64,000 nucleotides of DNA, taken from NCBI RefSeq assembly GCF_900110885.1, contig NZ_FOFJ01000004.1:62001-126000 (forward strand), in the 5' to 3' direction. The position numbers and the translations under genes were made by a program. Below, in pieces: positions 21,387 to 29,188 of the stretch (its first letter is position 1; each line of letters starts with the position of its first letter). The notes beneath the pieces were generated by a model. That model saw only the letters and a program-made list of their open reading frames with translations, was not told where the DNA came from and searched no databases. The stretch comes from Azotobacter beijerinckii. GTDB lineage: Bacteria > Pseudomonadota > Gammaproteobacteria > Pseudomonadales > Pseudomonadaceae.

Positions 21387-22440
21387 GCTGGACAGATACA
21401 TCGGCGTCAGCGTGTTTCTCGCCATCTTGGCGGTGCTCGGGGTGATCGTCGGGCTGGCCCTGCTGTTCGCTTTCATCGACGAGTTGGGCGATGTCCGGGG
21501 CAACTACGATCTGGCTGCGGCCGCCTGGTACGTCTTCCTGACCGTGCCGCAGCGGATCTATGAAATGCTGCCGATGGCCGCGCTGATCGGCTGCCTGATC
21601 GGTCTCGGCAATCTGGCCAGCAGCAGCGAGCTGACGGTCATGCGTGCCGCCGGGGTATCGCTCGGGCGCATTGTCTGGGCGGTGATGAAGCCCATGCTGG
21701 TGCTGATGCTGCTTGGCGGGCTGCTCGGCGAATACCTGGCGCCCTGGGCGGAAAACAAGGCCGAGGCCTACCGCTCCCTGGCCCAGGGCGGCGGCGAGGC
21801 GCAGACCGGCAGGCACGGCCTCTGGCATCGTCAAGGCGATGAGTTCGTGCACATCAACGCGGTGCAGCCCGGTGGTGTGCTCTATGGGGTGACGCGCTAT
21901 CGTTTCGACGAGCAGCGCCATATGCTGTCCTCCAGCTTTGCCAGGAAGGCGCGGTACCAGGACGGACGCTGGCAGTTGGAGGAGGTGACGAGTACCCGCT
22001 TCCTCGAGCGCAGCACGGAGGTCGTCAAGGTTGCCAGCGAGCAGTGGGATGTTGCGCTGAGTCCGCAGTTGCTGGGGACCGTGGTGATGGATCCGGAGGC
22101 CCTGTCGATGACCGGGCTATGGCGCTACATCCATTATCTGGCCGAGCAGGGGCTGAACAATGCGCGCTACTGGCTGGCCTTCTGGGCCAAGGTGCTGCAG
22201 CCCTTGGTGACTGCGGCGCTGGTGCTGATGGCGATTTCCTTCATCTTCGGCCCGTTGCGCTCGGTTACCCTTGGCCAGCGGCTCTTTACCGGGGTGCTGG
22301 TCGGCTTCGTTTTCCGCATCATCCAGGATCTGCTCGGCCCTTCGAGCCAGGTGTTCGGCTTCTCGCCCCTGCTGGCGGTGGCTCTGCCGGCCGGGCTCTG
22401 TGCGCTGCTGGGGCTCCACCTGCTGCGTCGGGCCGGGTAG
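21379..22440 (+). CDS. lptG: LPS export ABC transporter permease LptG
   Basis: The second permease of LptB2FG, 353 residues, with the same 3+3 helix layout around a periplasmic domain (about residues 125-260). The N-terminal helix reads KLDRYIGVSVFLAILAVLGV. The conserved ASSSELTVMRAAGVS loop after helix 3 is the coupling helix that contacts the LptB ATPase. It overlaps lptF by 8 nt, so the two partners are translationally coupled and made in equal amounts. It is convergent with the RDD gene 50 bp downstream. Confidence 0.95.
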   Translation: MGKLDRYIGVSVFLAILAVLGVIVGLALLFAFIDELGDVRGNYDLAAAAWYVFLTVPQRIYEMLPMAALIGCLIGLGNLASSSELTVMRAAGVSLGRIVWAVMKPMLVLMLLGGLLGEYLAPWAENKAEAYRSLAQGGGEAQTGRHGLWHRQGDEFVHINAVQPGGVLYGVTRYRFDEQRHMLSSSFARKARYQDGRWQLEEVTSTRFLERSTEVVKVASEQWDVALSPQLLGTVVMDPEALSMTGLWRYIHYLAEQGLNNARYWLAFWAKVLQPLVTAALVLMAISFIFGPLRSVTLGQRLFTGVLVGFVFRIIQDLLGPSSQVFGFSPLLAVALPAGLCALLGLHLLRRAG

Positions 22441-22490
22441 CGGAGCTGTACCCCGCCGCCCGCGGCCGAATGAACGGGGGCTGTCGGCGG

Positions 22491-22985
22491 CTACTTCTTG
22501 TGGAGGCTCTTCGGCAGTCGGACCACCTGGCTGCTGGAGTACATGTCCTGCCAGGTGCGCCCCTGTTTATCCCAGAGCATCCAGAGGTAGCCTAGGCCGA
22601 GGCATAGCCCTGAGGCGATGGCGATCAGGAAGCGCAGCAAGGCCTGCCACAGGTCGATGGCGGTGCCGTCGGCGTTCTGGATGCGCAATCCCCAGACCTG
22701 CATGCCGAGCGTCTGGCCGTTGTGCGTCCAGAATTTCGCGAAGAAGCCAAACAGGCAGAAGAACAGCAGGGTGGAAAGCAGCGGGTCGCCATCCAGCGCA
22801 CCGGCATCGGACAACTGCCTGAGTCGGTCGCTCCCGATGATGCCCATCTGAATCAGCTTGTAGATGAAGGTAACGACGATCAGCAGGGCGATACAGAGTA
22901 GAAAGTCGTAGAACACCGCTGCCAGGCGGCGGGGCAGCCCCGCGGCAGGAAAGTCGCCTTGGGGTTTCAGGACAGGTTTGGGCAT
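22491..22985 (-). CDS. RDD family membrane protein
   Basis: A 164-residue membrane protein. After a short cytoplasmic N-terminus comes the RDD-type segment LPRRLAAVFYDFLLC (the canonical R-x3-D pattern). There are about four hydrophobic helices in all (20-45, 70-85, 110-130 and a weaker one), with WTHNGQTLGMQVWGLRI between helices 2 and 3, another family hallmark. Some RDD proteins act in Na+/H+ exchange, but most are uncharacterised. It is convergent with lptG; that pairing is also seen in pseudomonads. Confidence 0.88.
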   Translation of the reverse strand: MPKPVLKPQGDFPAAGLPRRLAAVFYDFLLCIALLIVVTFIYKLIQMGIIGSDRLRQLSDAGALDGDPLLSTLLFFCLFGFFAKFWTHNGQTLGMQVWGLRIQNADGTAIDLWQALLRFLIAIASGLCLGLGYLWMLWDKQGRTWQDMYSSSQVVRLPKSLHKK

Positions 22986-23036
22986 GGATGGACTCGCGGT
23001 AAGGCAAAGGCCATCATTCTACGAAATGCCGGGCAC

Positions 23037-23070
23037 AAAAAAGCCCCTGATGTCGCCATCAGGGGCTTTC
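23037..23070 (-). terminator. intrinsic terminator after the cold-shock gene
   Basis: A perfect 11-bp stem AGCCCCTGATG / CATCAGGGGCT (23042-23052 and 23057-23067) with a 4-nt loop lies 15 bp downstream of the cold-shock stop on the minus strand. It is flanked by runs of A on the left and T on the right, so it gives a U-tract on the minus strand and a weaker one on the plus strand. It separates the cold-shock transcript from the RDD gene. Confidence 0.9.
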
Positions 23071-23084
23071 TTACAAACCGAGGA

Positions 23085-23297
23085 TCAGCCCAGGATCTGA
23101 ACTTTGTCAGCCTGCATGCCTTTCTGGCCTTGTACCGCTTCGAAGGTGACTTTCTGGCCTTCTTTCAGGCTCTTGAAGCCGGTACCTTCGATTGCGCGGA
23201 AGTGGACGAACAGGTCCGGGCCGCTTTCGGGAGTGATGAAACCAAAGCCTTTCTCGTCGTTGAACCACTTGACGGTGCCGGTTTGACGATTCGACAT
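23085..23297 (-). CDS. cold-shock domain protein (CspA family)
   Basis: A 70-residue single cold-shock domain, an RNA/ssDNA-binding OB fold. Both RNP motifs are intact: [15 protein letters not shown] (RNP1 within KGFGFI) and DLFVHF (RNP2). Members act as RNA chaperones or antiterminators. It is a single gene with its own terminator and a leader of about 150 nt, as usual for csp genes whose mRNA leader helps thermoregulate translation. Which paralogue (CspA, CapB, CspD) it is cannot be told by eye. Confidence 0.96.
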   Translation of the reverse strand: MSNRQTGTVKWFNDEKGFGFITPESGPDLFVHFRAIEGTGFKSLKEGQKVTFEAVQGQKGMQADKVQILG

Positions 23298-23823
23298 GTC
23301 TTATTTCCTTGAAACTGGAGTTGATGGCAGTCTCTGTGACAACAGAGAGCTGGAACTGGTTGCAGAGAGTAAGAGAAGTCGAGCGGGATGTAGCGGACCT
23401 GTAGGACCTACTGCCACCAAGTCAAGATTCAACAGCGACCCACGCAAACACAGTTTAGATACTGTACGCCAAGTCCGCGGAAAAAGCCAAGCCCTGGCGA
23501 GGAAGGTTTTTGTAGGGGAATTTCTTGTCGATATTTTGTAATGATTTTCGCTGAAAATAATGGATTTTTGTGCTGATTCGTGATGCTTTGGTGTTCTGTT
23601 GCCGCCAGCTTCCGTGGCGGTTGATGAATGAGATTTACCGGTAGATTGCTGTGTTCCCGGCGGCAGTTCGTCGCATGTGGACATGTCTTGCTGCATTGGC
23701 CGGTTTCAATCTGTTTTCCGCATCGCTGTGACGGATCCGTGTTCAATCGATGAGTGCGAGCGACGCCCGAAGGTTTCCCGTGTGCTTCGGCAGCCGAGGA
23801 GGGTAAAGAGGAAACCTGATTGG
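23298..23823. other. gene-free AT-richer stretch upstream of the cold-shock gene
   Basis: About 525 bp without a credible gene. The right-hand part of the minus-strand transcript is the probable cold-shock leader (to about 23455). The remainder, which includes runs such as GATATTTTGTAATGATTTTCG, has lower GC than the rest of the window. The open frames here are short, low in coding character and overlap each other. The region borders the decayed IS1595-type transposase. Confidence 0.5.
23461..23490 (-). promoter_or_regulatory. candidate sigma-70 promoter of the cold-shock gene
   Basis: On the minus strand TTGGCT (complement of 23485-23490) and TACAGT (complement of 23461-23466) are 18 bp apart. 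Transcription would start near 23455, giving a leader of roughly 155 nt before the ATG at 23297. That is the usual csp arrangement. Matches to the consensus hexamers are moderate, so this is a prediction. Confidence 0.4.
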
Positions 23824-24375
23824 CAATGATGCTCAGCCAGAGGCCCGACAGGCGTGAGGCGTGTCATGCCCTCGAAGCCAGGTTCAGGTCGACGATGCCT
23901 ATCTCGGCGGCGAGTTCAGCGGGGTACGGTCGGGGACGGAAAACAAGGTTCCGTTCGTCGCCGCCGTCTCGCTCAGCAATGATGGCCGCTCCCTGAGCAC
24001 CCAGCTTATGCCCGTGCCGGGCTTCAGTTTCAAGGCCGTCGAACAGTGGGCCAGGTCCTGCCGGGTCCCAGGCTAAGCCGTGCCCTGCGGCGGACTGGCT
24101 TGCTTCACTGCGATCACCGCGGCTGGATGTCCACATCAACGAACCGTGATCGCTGGACACAAGCCCAGGGACTTGACCGAGTTCCAGTGGGTCAAGTCCC
24201 TGGGCAATCTCGAGACCCGCTCGGCCGGGCGTTACCCTGCCTTCAGCTTCCGCAAGTAGGCGGCCCGACACCTGGGCGCATTCGCCTACCGCTTCAACCG
24301 CCGATTCGAACTACGCACGCTGCCTGCGCGACTCCTCGTGGCGGTCGCGCGTTGCACGCCACACCCCTGCGGGTG
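23824..24375 (+). pseudogene. decayed IS1595-family transposase
   Basis: Pieces of an ISXO2/IS1595-type DDE transposase lie in three frames. About 23830-23880 encodes MLSQRPDRREACHALEAR. After a frameshift, VQVDDAYLGGE (catalytic-core start) continues through ENKVPFVAAVSL and PVPGFSFKAVEQWA. Another frameshift near 24075 leads to GLACFTAITAAGC, then TVIAGHKPRDLTEFQWV, then SFRK followed by a TAG at 24257-24259. LGAFAYRFNRRFELRTLPARLL follows the stop. The N-terminal zinc-ribbon part is missing. No clear inverted repeats or target duplication could be found, so the copy is old and inactive. Confidence 0.85.
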
Positions 24376-24976
24376 ATTCGGGATGGTTGAGGCTAATTCT
24401 CATTACTAATCAGGAAAGGCCTTGAAGGGGGGATAAGACGTCGCGACGTGATCGGAAAATCCGGGGGGTACACTCGGTTTTTGTGGGCGCTGGATATTTA
24501 ATTCTTTCGATCTGTTTGGAAATAACGCTATCTAATAAGCGCTGGCTTGACCTTGAGGTCGTCAGGATCTTTCCTTGTAGTAGTCGCGTTTTATCGCAGG
24601 CTTTCCTGGGGGCTGGGAAGGGCAGGGCTTCCGGGAGTGTCGATCAGTGCATGGCTGGGCGAATGCGGCAGGGCATTCGTTTTCATCGAGGAGGAGGACA
24701 GTCATGTACTTTCACTCAAACGATGAGGCCGTAGTCCGTTCATTCGTGTCGGGATGCAGGTGCTGACCAGGGATGAGTAACGGCGGTTGCCCTGTTTCGC
24801 CAGGGGATTGGGGCGCGTCTTTAGCTATAGCTATGCTCTTCATCATCCGGAAAGGGTAGCCAAGCCGGTCCTCTTCGTTGGCCTGTTCCGTCTTTTACCG
24901 CTGCCTGAGAGAGCTGCCGAGCCGGCACTCTCCGTCGCAAGATTCTCGTGTTTCTTCTCGTGTGAGAGGGTGTCCT
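24376..24976. other. 600-bp AT-richer intergenic region
   Basis: Apart from a 20-codon open frame with a strong ribosome-binding site (listed separately), nothing here looks like a gene. The 83-codon frame at 24483-24734 has no family resemblance and poor codon bias. The stretch probably holds the promoter of the DUF2790 gene and flanking debris of the IS1595-type remnant. Confidence 0.5.
24704..24766 (+). CDS. possible 20-residue peptide with a strong Shine-Dalgarno
   Basis: An ATG at 24704 is preceded by GAGGAGGAGGACA, one of the strongest ribosome-binding sites in the window. It opens a frame of 20 codons reading MYFHSNDEAVVRSFVSGCRC and then TGA. A one-base shift near the end would continue the reading (VLTRDE...), so this could be the start of a longer gene that was frameshifted. 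No family is recognised. Confidence 0.3.
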   Translation: MYFHSNDEAVVRSFVSGCRC

Positions 24977-25324
24977 ATGACGGTCTTCAGTGTAAAACCC
25001 GTGAAGCTGCTTTTTGCAATGGCAGTGCTTTTGCCAGCTTCCCTGTCCATGGCTGAAAGTGGCGGCAGTCCCGCCGCTGCTCCCAGTGCTCCTGCTCCAA
25101 TAGTACTGGAAAGTACGGTCGTTTATTCGCAGATGCCTGAGGTTCAGGATTATGCTTATGGGATGCGCCTGGATATCGCTGAGGTGGTGGCCATGGAGTA
25201 TTTCCCCCCCGAGCCGCATTTTTGCGGAGTAATTCCGGCACAGATGACATATGAGGACTCCATGGGGGAACTCAATACCATTCGCTATCTGTATCCGGAA
25301 ACTGCAGGATGTAGCGAGAATTAG
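24977..25324 (+). CDS. DUF2790 exported protein
   Basis: A 115-residue protein with a signal peptide (about residues 1-26, VKLLFAMAVLLPASLSMA) and an Ala/Pro-rich linker. The C-terminal DUF2790 domain shows the typical YGMRLDIAEVV, CGVIPAQMTYEDS and a terminal Cys. Such small periplasmic proteins are common in pseudomonads and some respond to metals or stress, but their function is unknown. GAGAGGG precedes the ATG. Its TAG stop (25322-25324) is the first three bases of the IS110-like element downstream, so the natural C-terminus may have been altered by the insertion. Confidence 0.85.
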   Translation: MTVFSVKPVKLLFAMAVLLPASLSMAESGGSPAAAPSAPAPIVLESTVVYSQMPEVQDYAYGMRLDIAEVVAMEYFPPEPHFCGVIPAQMTYEDSMGELNTIRYLYPETAGCSEN

Positions 25325-25391
25325 AGCAATGAAATGGACTCCCCCTCCTTATGGCGTCAATGTGCCAGGCTGAAGTTGCGAAAAAACAGCA
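25322..25391 (+). repeat. left inverted end of the IS110-like element
   Basis: A 70-nt arm that matches the complement of 25863-25931 with about eight substitutions and one extra base. It ends in AAAAAACAGCA in both arms. The first three bases serve as the stop of the DUF2790 gene. Confidence 0.85.
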
Positions 25392-25556
25392 ACCATCGGA
25401 GGAGGAGTCATCATGAAACTCAGCGTATATGGGCTCCCCCGGCTCCCCCGGTTCGTCTTCACTACCTGTCACTGTGCAATCGTGGTAGATCTACTGCTCA
25501 ACATCATCCAGGCGTCCTGGCCTGCCGATCATCCCGGTTGATAACACTGACTGCGC

Positions 25557-25855
25557 CTATCTGCCTTGTCCCGGCAATGCTGGAGCACCATGGATCAGTA
25601 GGGTGCGCAGGTAGATATCGCCTCGCTTGTGATCGATCCCAAGCACTCCTTGCCGCCAGCTGGAGTGCTGGCGAGGAACCAAGTCCAGCCAGTAATGGGC
25701 ACTGCCACATGCCTCCATCGCCACCGTGCAGGGCTTGAGTCGACGAAAGAAGCCCAGCACTTGCGAACGCTTGAGCTGTTTGCGGCAGACCACCTACTCG
25801 TGGCTGTCGACGCCATGAGGCTGAAATACCTGCTTCGCCAAAGCGATGCCTAATT
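25557..25855 (-). pseudogene. internally deleted IS110-family transposase
   Basis: The N-terminal part reads IELGIALAKQVFQPHGVD, a TAG at 25794-25796, and then RKQLKRSQVLGFF and AMEACGSAHYW, the RuvC-like start of IS110 transposases. The next residues, LDLVPRQHSSW and KRGDIYLRTLLIHGA, belong to the C-terminal Tnp_20 region that contains the catalytic serine in intact enzymes. A junction near 25685 therefore removes most of the protein (about 200 residues in the family). It cannot encode an active enzyme. Confidence 0.82.
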
Positions 25856-25862
25856 CGATGAC

Positions 25863-25931
25863 TGCTGTTTTTTGCAACTTCAGTCTGGCGCGCTGACGCG
25901 GTAAGAAGAGGGAGTCCATTTCATTGCTCTA
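25863..25931 (-). repeat. right inverted end of the IS110-like element
   Basis: The partner of the arm at 25322-25391. Its last three bases (25929-25931), read on the minus strand, are the TAG stop of the LysR gene. Confidence 0.85.
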
Positions 25932-26864
25932 GGCCCAGTAGGTCGCATCGTCGAGGATTTCCTGGTCCTGGGCGAAGGCCTTGGGCAGTTCCTCCTTGAG
26001 CAGTTCGATCCACGTGCGGGTCTTGGCGTCGAGGAAGCTGCGCGAGGGATAGAGCGCGTAGATGCTGCGCTGGTGCAGCCGGAACTGTGGCAGCAGGCGC
26101 TTCAGGATGCCCTGGCGCAGGGCCTTGGCGGCGACGAAGCTGGGCAGCAGGCAGATGCCCATGCCGGCCGCCGCGGCCTGGGCCATGGCTTCGGCGACGT
26201 TGACCTGGAAGTGGTCGCCGGGACGCACGATCAATTCCGTGTCGCCATCCTGGAACACCCAGCGGTCGGAGAACAGCGGGTCGACCGAGCGCAGGCAGCG
26301 ATGTGCGTGCAGATCCTGGGGCAGTTTCGGGATGCCGTGCCGTTCGAGGTACTCCGGTGCGGCGCAGACCACGCTGTACAGGTCGCCCAGGCGCTGCGCG
26401 ACCAGCTCCGAGTCGGGCAGGTCGCGGGACAGGGTGATGACCACGTCGTGGCCTTCCTCGAGCAGGTCCGGCACCCGCTGCGAGAGGGTCAGCTCCAGGG
26501 TGACCTCGGGATAGCGCGCGGTATAGCGGGCCACCAGCGGCGCGAGCTGGAGGGTGCCGAGGCTGGTGATCGAGTGCACGCGCAGGTGGCCGCGGGGTGT
26601 CAGGTGCGCACCGCTGGCCTCCACGGCGGCGTCGTGCACTTCGGCGAGGATCGTCCGGCAGCGCTGCAGGTAGCGCTCGCCGGCCTCGGTCACCGCCAGG
26701 CGGCGGGTGGTGCGGTGCAGCAGGCGCGCCTGCAGGCTGGCCTCCAGATCGGACACCAGCCGCGATACCTGGGCGTTGGAAAGCTGCAGGGAGGTCGCTG
26801 CGGCGGTGAAGCTGCCGCTGTCGACTACCCGCACGAAGGCGCGCATGGCTTGCAGGATGTCCAT
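25929..26864 (-). CDS. LysR-family transcriptional regulator
   Basis: A 311-residue regulator. The N-terminal helix-turn-helix (about residues 2-60, VVDSGSFTAAATSLQLSNAQ) is of the CrgA/PecT-like LysR subgroup, followed by an effector domain from about 90. The start is the ATG at 26864 (MDILQAMRAF); an upstream extension of the frame belongs to the antisense of the RNase gene. Its stop is supplied by the right tip of the IS110-like element, so the last few residues (DDATYWA) may not be original. It is followed upstream by RNase T2 on the same strand; no divergent target is adjacent. Confidence 0.9.
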   Translation of the reverse strand: MDILQAMRAFVRVVDSGSFTAAATSLQLSNAQVSRLVSDLEASLQARLLHRTTRRLAVTEAGERYLQRCRTILAEVHDAAVEASGAHLTPRGHLRVHSITSLGTLQLAPLVARYTARYPEVTLELTLSQRVPDLLEEGHDVVITLSRDLPDSELVAQRLGDLYSVVCAAPEYLERHGIPKLPQDLHAHRCLRSVDPLFSDRWVFQDGDTELIVRPGDHFQVNVAEAMAQAAAAGMGICLLPSFVAAKALRQGILKRLLPQFRLHQRSIYALYPSRSFLDAKTRTWIELLKEELPKAFAQDQEILDDATYWA

Positions 26865-26968
26865 GACTTTACTCCGAGACAGGAAACAGACTGAATTATG
26901 CGCAAAGCCGCCCAGCTTGTTGCTGCGAAAATCGGTCGCGGGCGCCTGACGGGCATTTTTTCGTCCGT

Positions 26969-27964
26969 TCAGCGTCCGCTCTTCTCGATGAGAATTCGCT
27001 CCTGGCTGCATTCGCCCGGTGCGGCGCTGTGCGTCTTGGGCGGCTGCGGCCCGATCAGCCCGGCCAGGCTGGGGCCTTCCCGGAAGTTCGCCGGCAGGCG
27101 GATCTGGATCTCGTGGAGGCGGTTGTCGGTGCAGAGGAAACTGAAGCTGTTGGGCGCATCCGGGTGGGTCCGCTTGAGGATTTCCAGCAGTTCCCGGCGC
27201 TCGACGCTCTTGCCGATGTTCGCCCGGATGTACTGGCCGACCTCCGAATCGTTGAAGGTCCGCACCGCCGTCACCGCCTTGCGGAAATAGGCGTCGTCGT
27301 CCATCTCGGTCTGGCAGGTACCGTGTTTCTGCCATTCGTAGTTGCCGAAGTTGTTCTCGAACTGGAAGTTCGGCATCCAGGGTTTGACGAGGGAAAGCGT
27401 TTCCTCGCTGAGTTGAATATCGGACTTGGCGCAATTGCCGTAATTCTTTCCGCACTCTTTCTTGTTCGGCCAAAGTCCGTGCAGGGTGAAGTGGGCGATA
27501 TTCAGTTCGCCGCTGTCCATGGCCCGGCATTCGGGCTTCTGCTTGCTCTTGCTTTTATCCAGCTTGTATTCGCAGAAGCCCGGCTGCCAGGTGACGGCCA
27601 GTACGTAGCTGTCCTGCAGCCCCGGGGTCTGGCAGACCCCGGCGGATGACTGCCGGGTCTCGCGGGCGGCCGGTTTGGTCAGGTCCATGTCCCGGGCGCT
27701 ACCGCAGTCTCCCGGCACCCAGCGCAGCGGCTCGGCGACGCCGGGCATCTCGATGCGCAGCCAATGGTAATCCCGCTCGTCGATCTCGCGAATCCGGTAT
27801 TCGCGGCCAGGTTCGGCCTTCGTCGGGCCGGGGTTGGTCTGCTTGCGAAACGACAGATAGGCCTCGCAGCGTTGGCTGGCGACGAAGGTGCCGGAGGCGG
27901 GCTGGCTGGCCCAGGTGGCGCCGGTCAGGAGACAGAGCAGCAGGGGCAGTGCGAATTTTTTCAT
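26969..27964 (-). CDS. secreted ribonuclease T2 family enzyme
   Basis: A 331-residue exported RNase. It has a signal peptide (residues 1-19, FALPLLLCLLTGATWA) and then an N-terminal region of about 95 residues with several cysteines that is not part of the T2 fold. The T2 domain begins near LAVTWQPGFCEY. Both catalytic blocks are intact: CAS1 FTLHGLWP and CAS2 EWQKHGTC, each with its histidine. Such enzymes degrade RNA to 2',3'-cyclic phosphates in the periplasm or outside the cell, probably for nutrient scavenging. GC is somewhat lower than in neighbouring genes in its middle part. Confidence 0.92.
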   Translation of the reverse strand: MKKFALPLLLCLLTGATWASQPASGTFVASQRCEAYLSFRKQTNPGPTKAEPGREYRIREIDERDYHWLRIEMPGVAEPLRWVPGDCGSARDMDLTKPAARETRQSSAGVCQTPGLQDSYVLAVTWQPGFCEYKLDKSKSKQKPECRAMDSGELNIAHFTLHGLWPNKKECGKNYGNCAKSDIQLSEETLSLVKPWMPNFQFENNFGNYEWQKHGTCQTEMDDDAYFRKAVTAVRTFNDSEVGQYIRANIGKSVERRELLEILKRTHPDAPNSFSFLCTDNRLHEIQIRLPANFREGPSLAGLIGPQPPKTHSAAPGECSQERILIEKSGR

Positions 27965-28337
27965 GGGGTTTTATTGCCGGGGGAATTGAGGAGTGTGTCT
28001 GCGACGGGGGTTTTGCGGATATATGGATGATAAAGGCGTAGGTATATCAAGATGTTACAAGGTTTGTTCAAATGTTTCCTTTGAAAGAGTCAATGCTATA
28101 ATCGTGCCACTATAACAAGGCCGGCTTGTGGAAGAGATTTCCTTTTATTACCGGTCGTGTCGGGACAGGTATCTTCTTATGTAGTTTTACTACGTAAAGT
28201 TGTCGACGAAAGTTGCCGGAGTCGGTACTTCGCAAGAAATTGCGGCGGTATTCGGCTGCGCGTATTTCGGCCTTCGAGACGGTTCCCGACAAGCTGCAAA
28301 CACTCAAGATCACTACGAAAAAACAACAAGGTCATCT
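27965..28337. other. intergenic region between divergent RNase T2 and carbonic anhydrase genes
   Basis: About 370 bp of AT-richer DNA with no credible gene. It should hold the promoters of both divergent exported enzymes. One extended -10 promoter facing the carbonic anhydrase is listed separately; it would leave a leader of about 230 nt. Confidence 0.5.
28094..28102 (+). promoter_or_regulatory. extended -10 promoter candidate
   Basis: TGCTATAAT is a perfect extended -10 element. There is no good -35 at the usual distance, which is acceptable for extended -10 promoters. Transcription would begin near 28109 and read toward the carbonic anhydrase at 28338, giving a leader of about 230 nt. Confidence 0.45.
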
Positions 28338-29096
28338 ATGAAGAAAGTCATTGCCGTGCCGGTTCTGCTCGCACTGGCCATCTCGAACGCCGTCGCCTCC
28401 GAAAGCCATCAGGACAAGCCTGACTGGACGTACGAGGGGCATACCGGCGCCGAACACTGGGGCAACCTGCACGCCGATTACGCCACCTGCAGGCGCGGCC
28501 AGGCCCAATCGCCCATCGACATCCAGCACACCGCCGTTGCCGGTGGCGAGTTGCCTGCCATCGCTTTCAAATATGCCGAAAGCCCCGCCAGGGTGGCCAA
28601 CAACGGTCACACGGTACAGATCGACTTCGACTCCGCCGGGCATATCAAGTTGGGCGACGATAATTATACGTTGCACCAGTTCCACTTCCATACGCCCAGC
28701 GAGGAACGGCTGAACGGCGAGCACTATCCGCTGGTCGCCCACATGGTCCATCGCAGCGATGCCGGCGAGCTGGCAGTGGTGGCCGTATTGTTCAAGGAGG
28801 GCGAGAAACACGAGGCGCTCGAGCGGGTGTTCGCCGCCATGCCGGCAAAGATCCACGGCAAGGTCGAGCTGGCGGAGGACTTCCATCCGGCCCATCTGCT
28901 GCCGGAGGACCAGGATTACTACCACTACATCGGCTCGCTGACCACGCCGCCCTGTACCGAGGGGGTCCGCTGGCATGTGCTTAAGCAGCCCGTGGAGGTT
29001 TCGGCGGAGCAGATCGCGGCGTTCAAGCAGCTCTATCCGATGAATGCCCGTCCGCTGCAGCCGCTCAACGGCCGCACGGTGGGAGCCCGTCTGTAA
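28338..29096 (+). CDS. periplasmic alpha-type carbonic anhydrase
   Basis: A 252-residue alpha carbonic anhydrase that interconverts CO2 and bicarbonate. It has a signal peptide (about 1-20) and then HWGNLHADYATCRRG and QSPIDI. The zinc ligands are in HQFHFHTPSEE (two His) and HMVH (third His). The closing signature TTPPCTEGVRW contains the Thr gatekeeper. The two cysteines, in ATCRRG and PPCTEG, probably form the disulphide typical of bacterial members. AAGG lies 6 nt before the ATG. It is monocistronic and divergent from the RNase T2 gene. Confidence 0.95.
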   Translation: MKKVIAVPVLLALAISNAVASESHQDKPDWTYEGHTGAEHWGNLHADYATCRRGQAQSPIDIQHTAVAGGELPAIAFKYAESPARVANNGHTVQIDFDSAGHIKLGDDNYTLHQFHFHTPSEERLNGEHYPLVAHMVHRSDAGELAVVAVLFKEGEKHEALERVFAAMPAKIHGKVELAEDFHPAHLLPEDQDYYHYIGSLTTPPCTEGVRWHVLKQPVEVSAEQIAAFKQLYPMNARPLQPLNGRTVGARL

Positions 29097-29188
29097 TTTG
29101 GGGCACGGGGACGGCCGGGGCGGTCCGCGCCCAGAGGCTTCCGGTCGTCCCCGAGCCCGGCGGCCGGAAACGGCCGGCCCCCGTCCGC

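Larger units (their letters stand above)
25322..25931. mobile_element. 610-bp degenerate IS110-like element with long inverted ends
   Basis: Both outer ends begin TAGAGCAATGAAATGGACTC, and the inverted arms run about 70 nt (25322-25391 and 25863-25931) with about 60 of 69 positions identical. Inside, the minus strand carries two fragments of an IS110/IS1111-type transposase joined by a large internal deletion. The left arm, read on the plus strand, runs into GGAGGAGGAGTCATC and an ATG at 25413, which looks like a second transposase start facing inward. The stops of the two flanking convergent genes are both formed by the outer TAG. I infer a non-autonomous, internally deleted or palindromic derivative. 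Confidence 0.78.

Noticed and set aside
24392..24410. A Fur-box-like sequence GCTAATTCTCATTACTAAT
   Set aside because: About 11 of 19 positions match the Fur consensus, no iron gene is adjacent, and it lies beside a decayed IS.
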